NCBI GenBank assembly: GCA_023261915.1
Contig: JALRFT010000005.1
Coordinates: 1-8,715 of the forward strand
Origin: Acidimicrobiales bacterium
Lineage (GTDB): Bacteria; Actinomycetota; Acidimicrobiia; Acidimicrobiales; Acidimicrobilacustridaceae
Direction of reading: 5' to 3'
Length of the DNA: 8,715 nt
Every line of letters starts with the position of its first letter. Positions within the stretch are counted from its first letter, which is position 1. Position numbers and translations under genes: made by a program. The notes under the pieces are model-generated. The model saw only the letters and a program-made list of their open reading frames with translations. It searched no databases and was not told the DNA's origin. Shown here one piece after another: positions 1 to 5,400 of the stretch.

Positions 1-903
1 GGCGAGGCCACAGCGGTGTTGAGCCAGGCCGCGCGTCTCGCCGGATCGTGCCGGCTGTGGGCACCGATGTACAACCAGGCAACACTGTCCACTATCTCCG
101 GCGCCATCAACGGGGGGGACAGCGACACCCCGAGCAATGGCTCGGCGTCGGACAACGAGCGCGAGGACAGTGGCAACCCACCCCTTGAGCCGGCCTCGCC
201 CGGGGACATCGCCTACGCCAGTGCCCGCGACGCCTTCCGCCACTACATGGCCAACGACAACGGCGGACGCGGGGTCGTCCTCGTTGGACACTCCCAGGGA
301 ACGGGCATCCTGCACCGACTGATTGCCGAGGAAATCGACCCCAATCCGGCCTTGCGTCAACAACTCGTGTCGGCGGTCCTCATGGGCCTCACTGTCCCCG
401 AAGACCCTGCCGATGGGGGTTTCGCCAACATCCCCCCATGCACCACGGACACCGAGACCGGGTGCTACCTGAGTTGGTCTTCCTACCGTGACACGGCGCC
501 GCCGGAACCCGGTGCCTACTTCGGCGCTCCCAGCGCCAGTGGGGGCCGGGCGGCGTGCACGAACCCGGCGGACCTCAGCGGCACCCGCGGGGCGGTGGCC
601 GCCACCCCCTACTTCTCTGCCAGTCAGTCACCCGGCGGCGTGGGGTGGGTACAGCCCCGCGCCGGCGAGCCCCCACTCGAGCCGTGGGTAGCGCTCCCGG
701 GCCTCGTGAGGGTGGCGTGCGTGGAACGCAACGGCTACCACTTCCTCGAGGTCACCGTCGTTCCCGATGACGTCCGCACCCCGAACATCCCCGGTGACCT
801 GACCCCGCAGTGGGGCCTTCACCTCGTCGACGCCAACGTGGTCATGGGCCAGCTTGTCGACGTGGTCGCCAACCAGGCCGCCGCCTGGGCGGAACAACGC
901 TGA
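1..903 (+). CDS. DUF3089 family alpha/beta-hydrolase-like protein (5' partial)
   Basis: This is the 3' part of a gene that enters the window already open: frame 1 has no stop before the GTG at 16, and the residues read upstream (GEATA) continue smoothly, so the true start lies outside. From the GTG at 16, 295 codons remain. The family resemblance to DUF3089 rests on three blocks: an N-terminal CRLWAPMYNQATL segment (about residues 12-24), a nucleophile elbow GHSQG (about 91-95, with Ser93 the likely nucleophile) followed by a long helix, and a C-terminal HLVDAN segment whose His (about 269) could be the catalytic histidine. Several Cys residues in the 145-180 region may form disulfides, which would fit an exported protein, but any signal peptide is outside the window. 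DUF3089 proteins look like lipases or esterases and their substrates are mostly unknown. A Ser/Thr/Asn/Asp-rich insert (about 30-62) looks disordered. The family call is good; the activity is inference. Confidence 0.85.
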   Translation, partial: GEATAVLSQAARLAGSCRLWAPMYNQATLSTISGAINGGDSDTPSNGSASDNEREDSGNPPLEPASPGDIAYASARDAFRHYMANDNGGRGVVLVGHSQGTGILHRLIAEEIDPNPALRQQLVSAVLMGLTVPEDPADGGFANIPPCTTDTETGCYLSWSSYRDTAPPEPGAYFGAPSASGGRAACTNPADLSGTRGAVAATPYFSASQSPGGVGWVQPRAGEPPLEPWVALPGLVRVACVERNGYHFLEVTVVPDDVRTPNIPGDLTPQWGLHLVDANVVMGQLVDVVANQAAAWAEQR

Positions 904-906
904 GCG

Positions 907-1572
907 TCAGTCCGGCGCGTCCATTCGTCGGCTCATACGGCCGAGCAGGGAACGAAGGGTGTCGGTGTCCTGGGCGCCGGGGATGGCGATCTGGCCGGCG
1001 ACGACCATGGTGGGCACGGCGTGGATGTCGAGGGTTCGCGCCTCTTCAAGGTCCGCCTGCACCTCATCGGCGAACTCTCCATTCACCATGACCACAGCCG
1101 CCCGTGTCCCATCGAGTCCGGCTGATTCCGCCAATCGGGCCAGCGTGTCATGATCGGCGAGGTCCTCGCCCTGTTCGAAGTAGGCACTGAACAGCGTTTC
1201 CGCCAACTGATGCTGACCGGTCGCTCCCCCGACATCCCATGCCCATGCCATCAGACGGTGGGCGTCAAAGGTGTTGACCCGCTTGGCAGCAGTGAAGTCG
1301 TAGTTAATGCCCTCGGGTGGACCCAGTTCCGCGAACCGGCGGGTCATGGCGTCGAAACTGCCGGGGCCGTACTTGGCCTCGAGCGCCGCCCGAAGATCGC
1401 TCGAGCCCGGCTTGGCCCCCGGGTCCAGCTGGAAAGCCCGCCAGCGGACCTCGAAGTCCACGCCCGGGCCCCCACTGGGGTCGTTTCCGAGGTCGCCGAG
1501 GGCGGTGTCGAGTCGTCGGGCGGCGAGGAAACACCACGGACAGACCACATCGGAAAAGACGTCAATGCGCAC
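907..1572 (-). CDS. FrnE-like DsbA-family thiol oxidoreductase
   Basis: About 221 residues, typical for the FrnE branch of DsbA-like thioredoxin-fold proteins. The N-terminus runs RIDVFSDVVCPWC, giving a CPWC active site at about residues 11-14. It is followed by an inserted helical domain (about 45-165) containing VNTFDAHRL, a segment characteristic of FrnE proteins, and then the second half of the fold with the cis-proline loop AVPT (Pro about 187). No signal peptide is visible, so it is probably cytosolic; FrnE homologues act in disulfide exchange and oxidative stress tolerance. I chose the GTG at 1570-1572 because the family normally starts immediately before this first strand and a G-rich stretch lies upstream; an in-frame TTG at 1582-1584 would add four residues. 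The gene is convergent with the DUF3089 gene (3 bp between stops) and divergent from a thioredoxin gene, suggesting a shared thiol-redox role. Confidence 0.9.
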   Translation of the reverse strand: MRIDVFSDVVCPWCFLAARRLDTALGDLGNDPSGGPGVDFEVRWRAFQLDPGAKPGSSDLRAALEAKYGPGSFDAMTRRFAELGPPEGINYDFTAAKRVNTFDAHRLMAWAWDVGGATGQHQLAETLFSAYFEQGEDLADHDTLARLAESAGLDGTRAAVVMVNGEFADEVQADLEEARTLDIHAVPTMVVAGQIAIPGAQDTDTLRSLLGRMSRRMDAPD

Positions 1573-1607
1573 GCCCCCATCCAACCACAGCGCTGATCAT
1601 CACGCCC

Positions 1608-1621
1608 CCGGAACAATCCGG
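1608..1621. promoter_or_regulatory. Inverted repeat CCGGA-N4-TCCGG in the frnE/thioredoxin divergent gap
   Basis: A perfect 5-bp inverted repeat with a 4-bp spacer lies in the roughly 70-bp gap between the divergent FrnE-like and thioredoxin genes, 23 bp upstream of the thioredoxin ATG. The 5-4-5 geometry would suit a small dimeric repressor, but the arms are GC-only apart from one pair and such repeats arise by chance in this base composition. I see no convincing -10/-35 pair here. Weak candidate operator only. Confidence 0.25.
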
Positions 1622-1644
1622 CGCCGAGGGAGGTTGGAAGGGTC

Positions 1645-2001
1645 ATGAGCCACGACATCCACGATCCCACGAGCCCCGTCGCCGACATCGGTGACGCCGA
1701 TTTCGACGAGGCAACTGCCGGTCGCTGGACGGCGGTGGACCTCTGGGCGCCATGGTGCGGACCCTGTCGCCGGTTCATGCCCGCTTTTGAACAGGCGGCG
1801 GCGACCATGGCGACCGATGGTGGATCCGTGGCATTTGCCCGAGTCAACGTTGACGACAATCCCGAGGTGGCGGCCCGCATGGCCGTCAAGAGCATCCCGA
1901 CCGTCATCCTCTTCAACCCCGAGGGGGTGGAGGTGGCCCGCACCACCGGCATCCCCGATGCTGATGACCTCAAAGCCCTGGTGGCCTTGGCCTCATCCTG
2001 A
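1645..2001 (+). CDS. Thioredoxin
   Basis: 118 residues, the usual size of a single-domain thioredoxin. The active site WCGPC is at residues 37-41 in the context LWAPWCGPC, and the cis-proline loop SIPT is at 83-86. The segment VAFARVNVDDNPEVAARMAVKSIPT matches the third strand and following helix of the fold in spirit and position. No signal peptide or membrane segment, so it is a cytosolic disulfide reductase presumably fed by thioredoxin reductase, which is not in the window. The ATG at 1645 is supported by purine-rich Shine-Dalgarno-like DNA just upstream (GAGGGAGG at 1626-1633, GGAAGGG at 1636-1642). The N-terminal 15 residues are less conserved and slightly longer than in canonical TrxA. 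Divergent from the FrnE-like gene, so the two may be co-regulated. It ends just before a strong hairpin terminator. Confidence 0.93.
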   Translation: MSHDIHDPTSPVADIGDADFDEATAGRWTAVDLWAPWCGPCRRFMPAFEQAAATMATDGGSVAFARVNVDDNPEVAARMAVKSIPTVILFNPEGVEVARTTGIPDADDLKALVALASS

Positions 2002-2011
2002 GCCGTCAGAG

Positions 2012-2041
2012 CCGGGGTGCGCCAATGTGGCGACACCCCGG
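2012..2041. terminator. Bidirectional hairpin terminator between thioredoxin and yceI
   Basis: CCGGGGTG (2012-2019) pairs perfectly with CACCCCGG (2034-2041), and directly inside it CGCCA (2020-2024) pairs with TGGCG (2028-2032) around a 3-nt ATG loop, with one bulged A at 2033. That is 13 base pairs, mostly GC, 10 bp after the thioredoxin stop and 23 bp before the convergent YceI stop. There is no T-run on either side, as is often the case in high-GC actinobacteria. The position between two convergent genes makes a shared terminator the simplest reading. Confidence 0.75.
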
Positions 2042-2064
2042 ATTCGACGGAGACGAAGAGGCGG

Positions 2065-2610
2065 TCAGGCCTTGACAGCCGAGATGTCGAGTTCGAGCTT
2101 CACCTTCTCGCCGACGAGAATGCCGCCCGTCTCCAAGGCGGCGTTCCACTCGAGTCCCCAGTCCTTGCGATTGATCTCGGCCCGTCCCTCGAAACCGATG
2201 CGATCGTTGCCGAACGGATCCTTCGCCGCTCCGGCGAACTCGAGGTCGATGGTGACCGGTCGGGTCACCCCCGCGATGGTGAGGTCACCGGTGACCTCGT
2301 AGTCGTCACCACCCGCCGGCTCAATGGTGTTTGACGAAAACGTCATGGTGGGGTTGGCCTCAACGTCGAAGAACTCGGGTGACCGCAGGTGCCCGTCACG
2401 TCCCTCGTCGCCAGTACTCACACTCGCCATGGCGGCGGACACGTTCACCGACGACCCTGCGGGGTTGGCCCCGTCAACGGTGACGCTGCCCTCGAAGTCG
2501 GCGAAGGAGCCCCGGACCTTGGTGACCATGGCGTGGCGGACGACGAAACCGAGGCGGGAGTGGGACGGATCAATGGTGTAAGTGCCGGTGAGGGCGCTGG
2601 TGTCAGACAC
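2065..2610 (-). CDS. YceI family (polyisoprenoid-binding lipocalin-like) protein
   Basis: 181 residues, full length for the family. Recognisable blocks: YTIDPSHSRLGFVVRH (11-26), GSFADFEGSV (34-43), the STGDEGRDGHLRSPEFFD region (65-82), and a C-terminal block with INRKDWGLEWN (146-156). YceI proteins form an eight-stranded lipocalin-like barrel that binds a long isoprenoid or fatty-acyl chain. The E. coli protein is periplasmic, but this one has no signal peptide and is probably cytoplasmic. The GTG start at 2608-2610 is fixed by an AAGGAG Shine-Dalgarno 6 nt upstream. The gene is divergent from a MarR regulator; two copies of a GTTGA-N4-TCAAC repeat flank and overlap its promoter, so repression by that MarR is likely. 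The physiological ligand cannot be read from the sequence. Confidence 0.95.
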   Translation of the reverse strand: MSDTSALTGTYTIDPSHSRLGFVVRHAMVTKVRGSFADFEGSVTVDGANPAGSSVNVSAAMASVSTGDEGRDGHLRSPEFFDVEANPTMTFSSNTIEPAGGDDYEVTGDLTIAGVTRPVTIDLEFAGAAKDPFGNDRIGFEGRAEINRKDWGLEWNAALETGGILVGEKVKLELDISAVKA

Positions 2611-2616
2611 GGTGGT

Positions 2617-2622
2617 CTCCTT
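2617..2622 (-). promoter_or_regulatory. Ribosome binding site of the YceI gene
   Basis: AAGGAG on the minus strand, separated by 6 nt (ACCACC) from the GTG at 2610-2608. It is a near-perfect anti-16S match and decides the GTG start; no ATG lies in a competing position. It contrasts with the divergent marR gene, which has no visible site. Confidence 0.85.
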
Positions 2623-2632
2623 GTTTGAGTTG

Positions 2633-2646
2633 GTTGACTATTCAAC
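2633..2646. promoter_or_regulatory. Candidate MarR operator 1 (GTTGA-N4-TCAAC)
   Basis: Perfect 5-bp inverted repeat with a 4-bp spacer (CTAT). It would cover the predicted yceI transcription start (about 2642). The same arms and spacing recur 32 bp away at 2665-2678, while the spacer differs (ATCG), as expected for a protein-binding site rather than a simple duplication. MarR dimers typically bind such short palindromes and regulate their own divergent promoter region. Confidence 0.7.
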
Positions 2647-2648
2647 TT

Positions 2649-2677
2649 ACCTTAGAGGCTGTTCGTTGAATCGTCAA
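2649..2677 (-). promoter_or_regulatory. Sigma70-type promoter of the YceI gene
   Basis: On the minus strand, -35 TTGACG (2672-2677) and -10 TAAGGT (2649-2654) are separated by exactly 17 bp. Transcription would start near 2642, giving a leader of about 32 nt with the AAGGAG site. The -35 lies inside operator 2 and the start inside operator 1, so a bound MarR would block RNA polymerase. The -35 is close to consensus; the -10 is moderate. Confidence 0.6.
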
Positions 2678-2678
2678 C
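2665..2678. promoter_or_regulatory. Candidate MarR operator 2 (GTTGA-N4-TCAAC)
   Basis: Second perfect copy of the inverted repeat, spacer ATCG, centred 32 bp (about three helical turns) from operator 1. It overlaps the yceI -35 and also the position where a -35 for marR would lie, so one bound dimer could control both directions. Confidence 0.7.
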
Positions 2679-2684
2679 TTTCGC

Positions 2685-2690
2685 TAGCAT
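2685..2690 (+). promoter_or_regulatory. -10 element for leaderless marR transcript
   Basis: TAGCAT fits the TANNNT pattern of actinobacterial -10 elements and ends 6 bp before the marR ATG at 2697, which would make the A of the ATG the transcription start. No Shine-Dalgarno sequence is visible before the ATG, as expected for a leaderless mRNA. The -35 position (about 2662-2667, TTCGTT) is poor and lies partly within operator 2. Confidence 0.5.
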
Positions 2691-2696
2691 TTGACC

Positions 2697-3167
2697 ATGA
2701 CCGCCTCCAGCCCCCGATGGCTCACCGACGATCAGCAGCGGGTGTGGCGGGCCTACATCGCCATGGTGCGCCAACTCAACGAGGCCCTTGAACGGCAACT
2801 CCATGACGAGTCTGAGATGACCATGGGCGACTACGTCCTGCTCATGCGACTGTCCGAGGCCCCCGACCGCCAACTGCGCATGAGCGAACTCGCCGCTGAC
2901 TCGGTGTACTCACGGAGCCGCCTCTCACACGCGGTCAGCCGACTCGAGACGTGGGGATGGGTGCGGCGGAGTGGATGCATCGATGACCGCCGTGGCACCT
3001 TCGCCCAGCTCACCGACGAAGGCTTCGCCGTTCTCGCTGCCGCTGCTCCGGGCCACGCCACTGCGGTCCACGATCTGTTGTTCGAACCGCTTGGCGAGCG
3101 AGGTGCAGTCACCTTCGGCAAGCTCGTGCACCAGGTGCTCGACCGACTCGACGAGACTCGAGAGTGA
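2697..3167 (+). CDS. MarR family transcriptional regulator
   Basis: 156 residues, standard MarR length. The N-terminal PRWLTDDQQRVWRAYI (6-21) is typical of one actinobacterial MarR subgroup. The winged helix runs through LRMSELAADSVYSRSRLSHA (60-79, including the recognition helix with SRSRLSH) to the wing DDRRGTFAQLT (96-106), which holds the family's conserved DxRxG-type pattern. Flanking helices form the dimer interface. The only cysteine, Cys94, sits at the wing base and could sense oxidants, but nothing else shows that. I chose the ATG at 2697 over an in-frame TTG at 2691, because the TTG falls in the promoter-to-start interval and adds only two residues. It is divergent from the YceI gene and shares the operator region, so it probably represses itself and yceI. 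Effector unknown. Confidence 0.95.
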   Translation: MTASSPRWLTDDQQRVWRAYIAMVRQLNEALERQLHDESEMTMGDYVLLMRLSEAPDRQLRMSELAADSVYSRSRLSHAVSRLETWGWVRRSGCIDDRRGTFAQLTDEGFAVLAAAAPGHATAVHDLLFEPLGERGAVTFGKLVHQVLDRLDETRE

Positions 3168-3242
3168 CACCGGGATTGGTGCTCCCGCTCATAAACCCCT
3201 GACCCCCTCAGATATCCCGCACCGCTGGGCTGCCCGCAGTCC

Positions 3243-3485
3243 TCACTGACGGGGATACGCCTCGTCGGGATCGACACTGATCTCAGGTGACTCGGGCTCC
3301 AGATCCGGCTCGAGGACTTGGTCGGGACGGTGATGGGTGACGAGGTCGTCGATGTCGACACCCGTGATGCCGAAATCGGCCCACCGCTCAACGAGAACAG
3401 CAGCTTCAGTCACGTCCTCACAGATCTCACGGTGCACCACCCCACCTCCCCGCCACAGACGCACCTCCACCGGGCCGGCCGTCAT
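3243..3485 (-). CDS. Small acidic protein of unknown function, coupled to Hsp20
   Basis: 80 residues, not assigned to a family by me. Its ATG (3483-3485) overlaps the hsp20 TGA (3482-3484) in a 4-bp ATGA, the hallmark of translational coupling, and it follows hsp20 in the same direction, so the two are almost certainly co-transcribed. The first 50 residues (EVRLWRGGG, VVHREICEDVTEAAVLVERW, FGITGVDIDDL) suggest a small strand-helix-strand fold. The last 27 are rich in Pro, Glu and Asp and probably disordered. The net charge is strongly negative. It has one cysteine and no signal peptide or membrane segment. The composition is natural for a real protein, unlike the Arg/Pro/Ser-rich readings of other frames here. 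It could be a chaperone partner or simply a stress-operon passenger; function is unknown. Confidence 0.7.
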   Translation of the reverse strand: MTAGPVEVRLWRGGGVVHREICEDVTEAAVLVERWADFGITGVDIDDLVTHHRPDQVLEPDLEPESPEISVDPDEAYPRQ

Positions 3486-3967
3486 GAACGGCCCTCTGAC
3501 CCCGAGGCTGCACCGTTCCCCGAGGTTCCGCCGCGCGTGACTTCGACACGATTCTCCGGCTCGACACCGTCGGTGAGCGGGACCCTGACCTCAAGAATGC
3601 CGTCGGTATAATCGGCGCTGACGTCACCGGCCGTGACACCGCTCGGCAGGGCCAGAGTCCTGGTGAACTGGCCGTAACGAAACTCGGATCGATAGAAACC
3701 GCCGTTTCCCCGTTCCTCGTGCCGCTCGCGTCGTTCGGCACGAATGCACAGAGTCCCCTCGGCCACGGTGATCTCGACATCCCGATCGGGATCAATACCG
3801 GGCAACTCAGCCCGGACCACGAGCATGCCGTCCTCACGGAATTCCTCAAGGTGCATCCCATCCCGGTCGGACCACAACTCAGCCATCGGAGGTGGGAATG
3901 GGGTGGGAAGTGACCGGGCCAGAAGTCCGGACCACAAGGGCCAACGACGCTCGGAGATGGTGGACAT
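3482..3967 (-). CDS. Hsp20/alpha-crystallin small heat-shock protein
   Basis: 161 residues from the ATG at 3965-3967. A proline-rich N-terminal arm (1-40) precedes the alpha-crystallin domain (about 41-131), with VRAELPGIDPDRDVEITV (51-68) and the family's closing motif DGILEVRVP (122-130). The tail has VEV (141-143) in the place of the I-x-I oligomerisation motif, then a Gly/Ser-rich end. Small heat-shock proteins are ATP-independent holdases that form large oligomers and bind unfolding proteins in the cytosol. A longer reading from 4057 exists, but its extra 30 residues look non-coding and the 3967 start has a strong GAGGAGG site. It is the first gene of a two-gene operon with the 80-residue protein. 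No CIRCE or HAIR element is visible; a 35-bp palindrome lies 51 bp upstream. Confidence 0.94.
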   Translation of the reverse strand: MSTISERRWPLWSGLLARSLPTPFPPPMAELWSDRDGMHLEEFREDGMLVVRAELPGIDPDRDVEITVAEGTLCIRAERRERHEERGNGGFYRSEFRYGQFTRTLALPSGVTAGDVSADYTDGILEVRVPLTDGVEPENRVEVTRGGTSGNGAASGSEGRS

Positions 3968-3971
3968 AGTG

Positions 3972-3978
3972 CCTCCTC
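3972..3978 (-). promoter_or_regulatory. Ribosome binding site of hsp20
   Basis: GAGGAGG on the minus strand, 4 nt (CACT) before the ATG at 3967-3965. It is the strongest Shine-Dalgarno match near this gene and selects the internal ATG over the upstream ATG at 4057. Confidence 0.85.
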
Positions 3979-4018
3979 GACTGCTCAGTGCCTGGTGGGG
4001 TTGTCGTGGAGTGCGCAA

Positions 4019-4053
4019 CCGTTGACCGCAGGCTCGCCACCTGCCGACAACGG
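4019..4053. promoter_or_regulatory. Interrupted palindrome upstream of hsp20
   Basis: Symmetric nested repeat centred on 4036: CCGTTG (4019-4024) with CAACGG (4048-4053), and inside it GCAGG (4028-4032) with CCTGC (4040-4044). The arms are separated by 3 nt on each side, with a 7-nt centre. It lies in the divergent gap between hsp20 and the membrane-protein gene. It could be a repressor operator for hsp20 or a hairpin in the hsp20 leader RNA. The half-sites do not match CIRCE (GCACTC arms) or HAIR (CTTGAGT arms), so the regulator is unknown. Confidence 0.5.
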
Positions 4054-4120
4054 CCAAGATCAGGATGCCGCCCGAGACCGATCATCGCAAGGGACGAAGG
4101 TCACCCCGGGATCCACCGCC

Positions 4121-4126
4121 TAGTGT
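4121..4126 (+). promoter_or_regulatory. Possible -10 element for leaderless YbhN-like gene
   Basis: TAGTGT fits TANNNT and ends 7 bp before the in-frame GTG at 4134; no Shine-Dalgarno sequence lies between. The arrangement mirrors the marR start in this window. No -35-like hexamer is found at 16-18 bp upstream, so this is a weak call. Confidence 0.3.
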
Positions 4127-4133
4127 CAGCAGC

Positions 4134-5306
4134 GTGAGTGTTGAAGGCGAAGAGCACCATCACCGAGTGATCGGTCGGCGCCGTCGCGCTCTTGAACCCG
4201 AAGTCGACACCGGCACCCCCGATGAGGAAGGCCTCCCCGGGGACCGACCACGCCGGGTACTCCGCCGCATGATTCACGGCGTCCTGTCCTACGGCGTTCT
4301 CATCCTCGTCCTGTACTTCCTGCTCAGTCGCCTGACCACAACCAACTGGCAGAACGTGCTCAGCCAGATCTCGTGGATAGAGATCGTGATCATCCTCGCC
4401 CTCGGTTTGGCGAACATCGTCACGAACCTGCCGCCACAGGTCCTCACCCTTCCCGGACTCAAGATGCGGGAATCGTTTGTCACCAACACTGCCTCCTCGG
4501 CGCTGTCGAACACCGTGCCCGAGGGAGGGGCGGTGGCCACCGGACTCAACTTCGCCATGTTGCGGTCGTGGGGGTTCGATCTGCCATCAATCACCTCGAG
4601 CTACCTCACCACCGGAATTTGGACGAACCTCGTGCGCTACGGACTTGCTGCCGGCGCGCTCGTGATCATGGTGGTGCGCGGTGAGGGCGGTGCCAGTCTG
4701 TTGTGGCTCGCCGTCGTCCTGGTCGTCGGCGTCGTCGTCGCCATCGGGGTGCTTGCTGCGGTGCTTGCCAGTGACAAGTTCGCCCGAGGTCTTGGTCGGG
4801 TTCTCGGCAAGGTCGTCAACCCGGTGTTCCGGATCCTGCATCGGGCTCCGGTCACCGACATGCCGGGTGAGGTTTCCGGGTTCCGGACCAAGCTCGTTGA
4901 CCTGGTGAAGGCCCAGTGGCACGGCCTCACTATCGCCATGGTCGTGTCCCAGTTGACGACGTGTCTGGTACTGGGTGTGGCTCTGCGGATGCAGGGTTTC
5001 GGTGAGGACCAGATCAGCTGGGCCCGAATCATCTTCGCCGTGTCGGCCATGGCCACGGCATCGATCATTGCCCCGACACCGGGTGGCCTCGGCGTCGCCG
5101 AAGCCACCCTGCTCTGGGTCCTCGGCGCCGGCCTCAGCGATGATTTCAACCCTGATCTGATCATCGCCATCGGCCTGTTCCGCTTCGCCACCTGGTTCGA
5201 GCCGGTGCCCGTGGGGGCGGGGAGCTACCTGTTCTGGCGAGAGAACCACTCATGGCGGCGTCCCGTCGCCGCAGACAGTCCCCCAGCCGCCACTGCCCCA
5301 GCCTGA
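4134..5306 (+). CDS. YbhN/LPG-synthase-TM-like integral membrane protein
   Basis: 390 residues from the GTG at 4134. After a charged, cytosolic-looking N-terminus of about 45 residues with Arg clusters, there are roughly seven to eight membrane segments, among them GVLSYGVLILVLYFLLSRL, IEIVIILALGLANIVTNLPP and LLWLAVVLVVGVVVAIGVL. The C-terminal motif APTPGGLGVAEATLLWVLG is the P-x-PGG-x-G-x-x-E signature of the family named after the lysylphosphatidylglycerol synthase transmembrane region (YbhN, AglD). These proteins are proposed to flip lipids or to serve as the membrane half of lipid-modifying enzymes; no soluble aminoacyl-transfer domain follows here, so lysyl-PG synthesis itself is unlikely. 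Start: an ATG at 4065 would add 23 Arg/Pro/Ser-rich residues with no good ribosome site; the GTG at 4134 has a plausible leaderless promoter. A desaturase gene follows on the same strand after 111 bp. Confidence 0.88.
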   Translation: MSVEGEEHHHRVIGRRRRALEPEVDTGTPDEEGLPGDRPRRVLRRMIHGVLSYGVLILVLYFLLSRLTTTNWQNVLSQISWIEIVIILALGLANIVTNLPPQVLTLPGLKMRESFVTNTASSALSNTVPEGGAVATGLNFAMLRSWGFDLPSITSSYLTTGIWTNLVRYGLAAGALVIMVVRGEGGASLLWLAVVLVVGVVVAIGVLAAVLASDKFARGLGRVLGKVVNPVFRILHRAPVTDMPGEVSGFRTKLVDLVKAQWHGLTIAMVVSQLTTCLVLGVALRMQGFGEDQISWARIIFAVSAMATASIIAPTPGGLGVAEATLLWVLGAGLSDDFNPDLIIAIGLFRFATWFEPVPVGAGSYLFWRENHSWRRPVAADSPPAATAPA

Positions 5307-5334
5307 GACCACAGGTCATCCGCCCCCTCTGAGG

Positions 5335-5352
5335 CCCGATCCCCAGATCGGG
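5335..5352 (+). terminator. Hairpin after the YbhN-like gene
   Basis: CCCGATC (5335-5341) and GATCGGG (5346-5352) form a perfect 7-bp stem with a 4-nt CCCA loop, starting 28 bp after the stop. No T-run follows. Probable Rho-independent-like terminator of the U-less type, separating this gene from the downstream desaturase. Confidence 0.5.
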
Positions 5353-5376
5353 ACGGCGCCACCCGAGGGAGCCAAC

Positions 5377-5391
5377 GAGAATCCGGTTCTC
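5377..5391. promoter_or_regulatory. Inverted repeat GAGAA-N5-TTCTC upstream of the desaturase gene
   Basis: Perfect 5-bp arms with a 5-bp spacer (TCCGG), ending 12 bp before a candidate extended -10 (TGGTAGGTA, 5401-5409) and 26 bp before the GTG start. Its place where a -35 would sit is suggestive of an operator. Arms are short, so chance is possible. Confidence 0.35.
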
Positions 5392-5400
5392 AGTGTCTCC

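Noticed and set aside
1344..2036. 230-codon minus-strand open frame across the thioredoxin gene and the frnE 5' end
   Set aside because: Ser/Thr/Arg/Pro-rich with no recognisable domain, and it overlaps two well-supported genes. High GC produces such antisense frames.
3198..3257. Possible terminator between marR and the 80-residue gene (CTGA/TCAG, TATCCC/GGGATA)
   Set aside because: Stems of 4 and 6 bp with poor inner pairing; the longer one has a 33-nt loop that includes the stop codon of the minus-strand gene. Not convincing.
2831..3391. 186-codon minus-strand open frame antisense to marR
   Set aside because: Ser/Arg-rich composition, overlaps marR and part of the 80-residue gene, no ribosome site or motif.
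4009..4014. GAGTGC resembling half of a CIRCE element near hsp20
   Set aside because: No GCACTC partner at the required spacing on either side.
3968..4057. 30-residue N-terminal extension of Hsp20 from the ATG at 4057
   Set aside because: Arg/Gln/Ser-rich and unlike the family, lying beyond a strong GAGGAGG site that serves the ATG at 3967.
4587..5249. Two long minus-strand frames antisense to the YbhN-like gene
   Set aside because: His/Asp- or Arg/Thr-rich low-complexity translations; the plus strand encodes clear membrane segments and a family motif.
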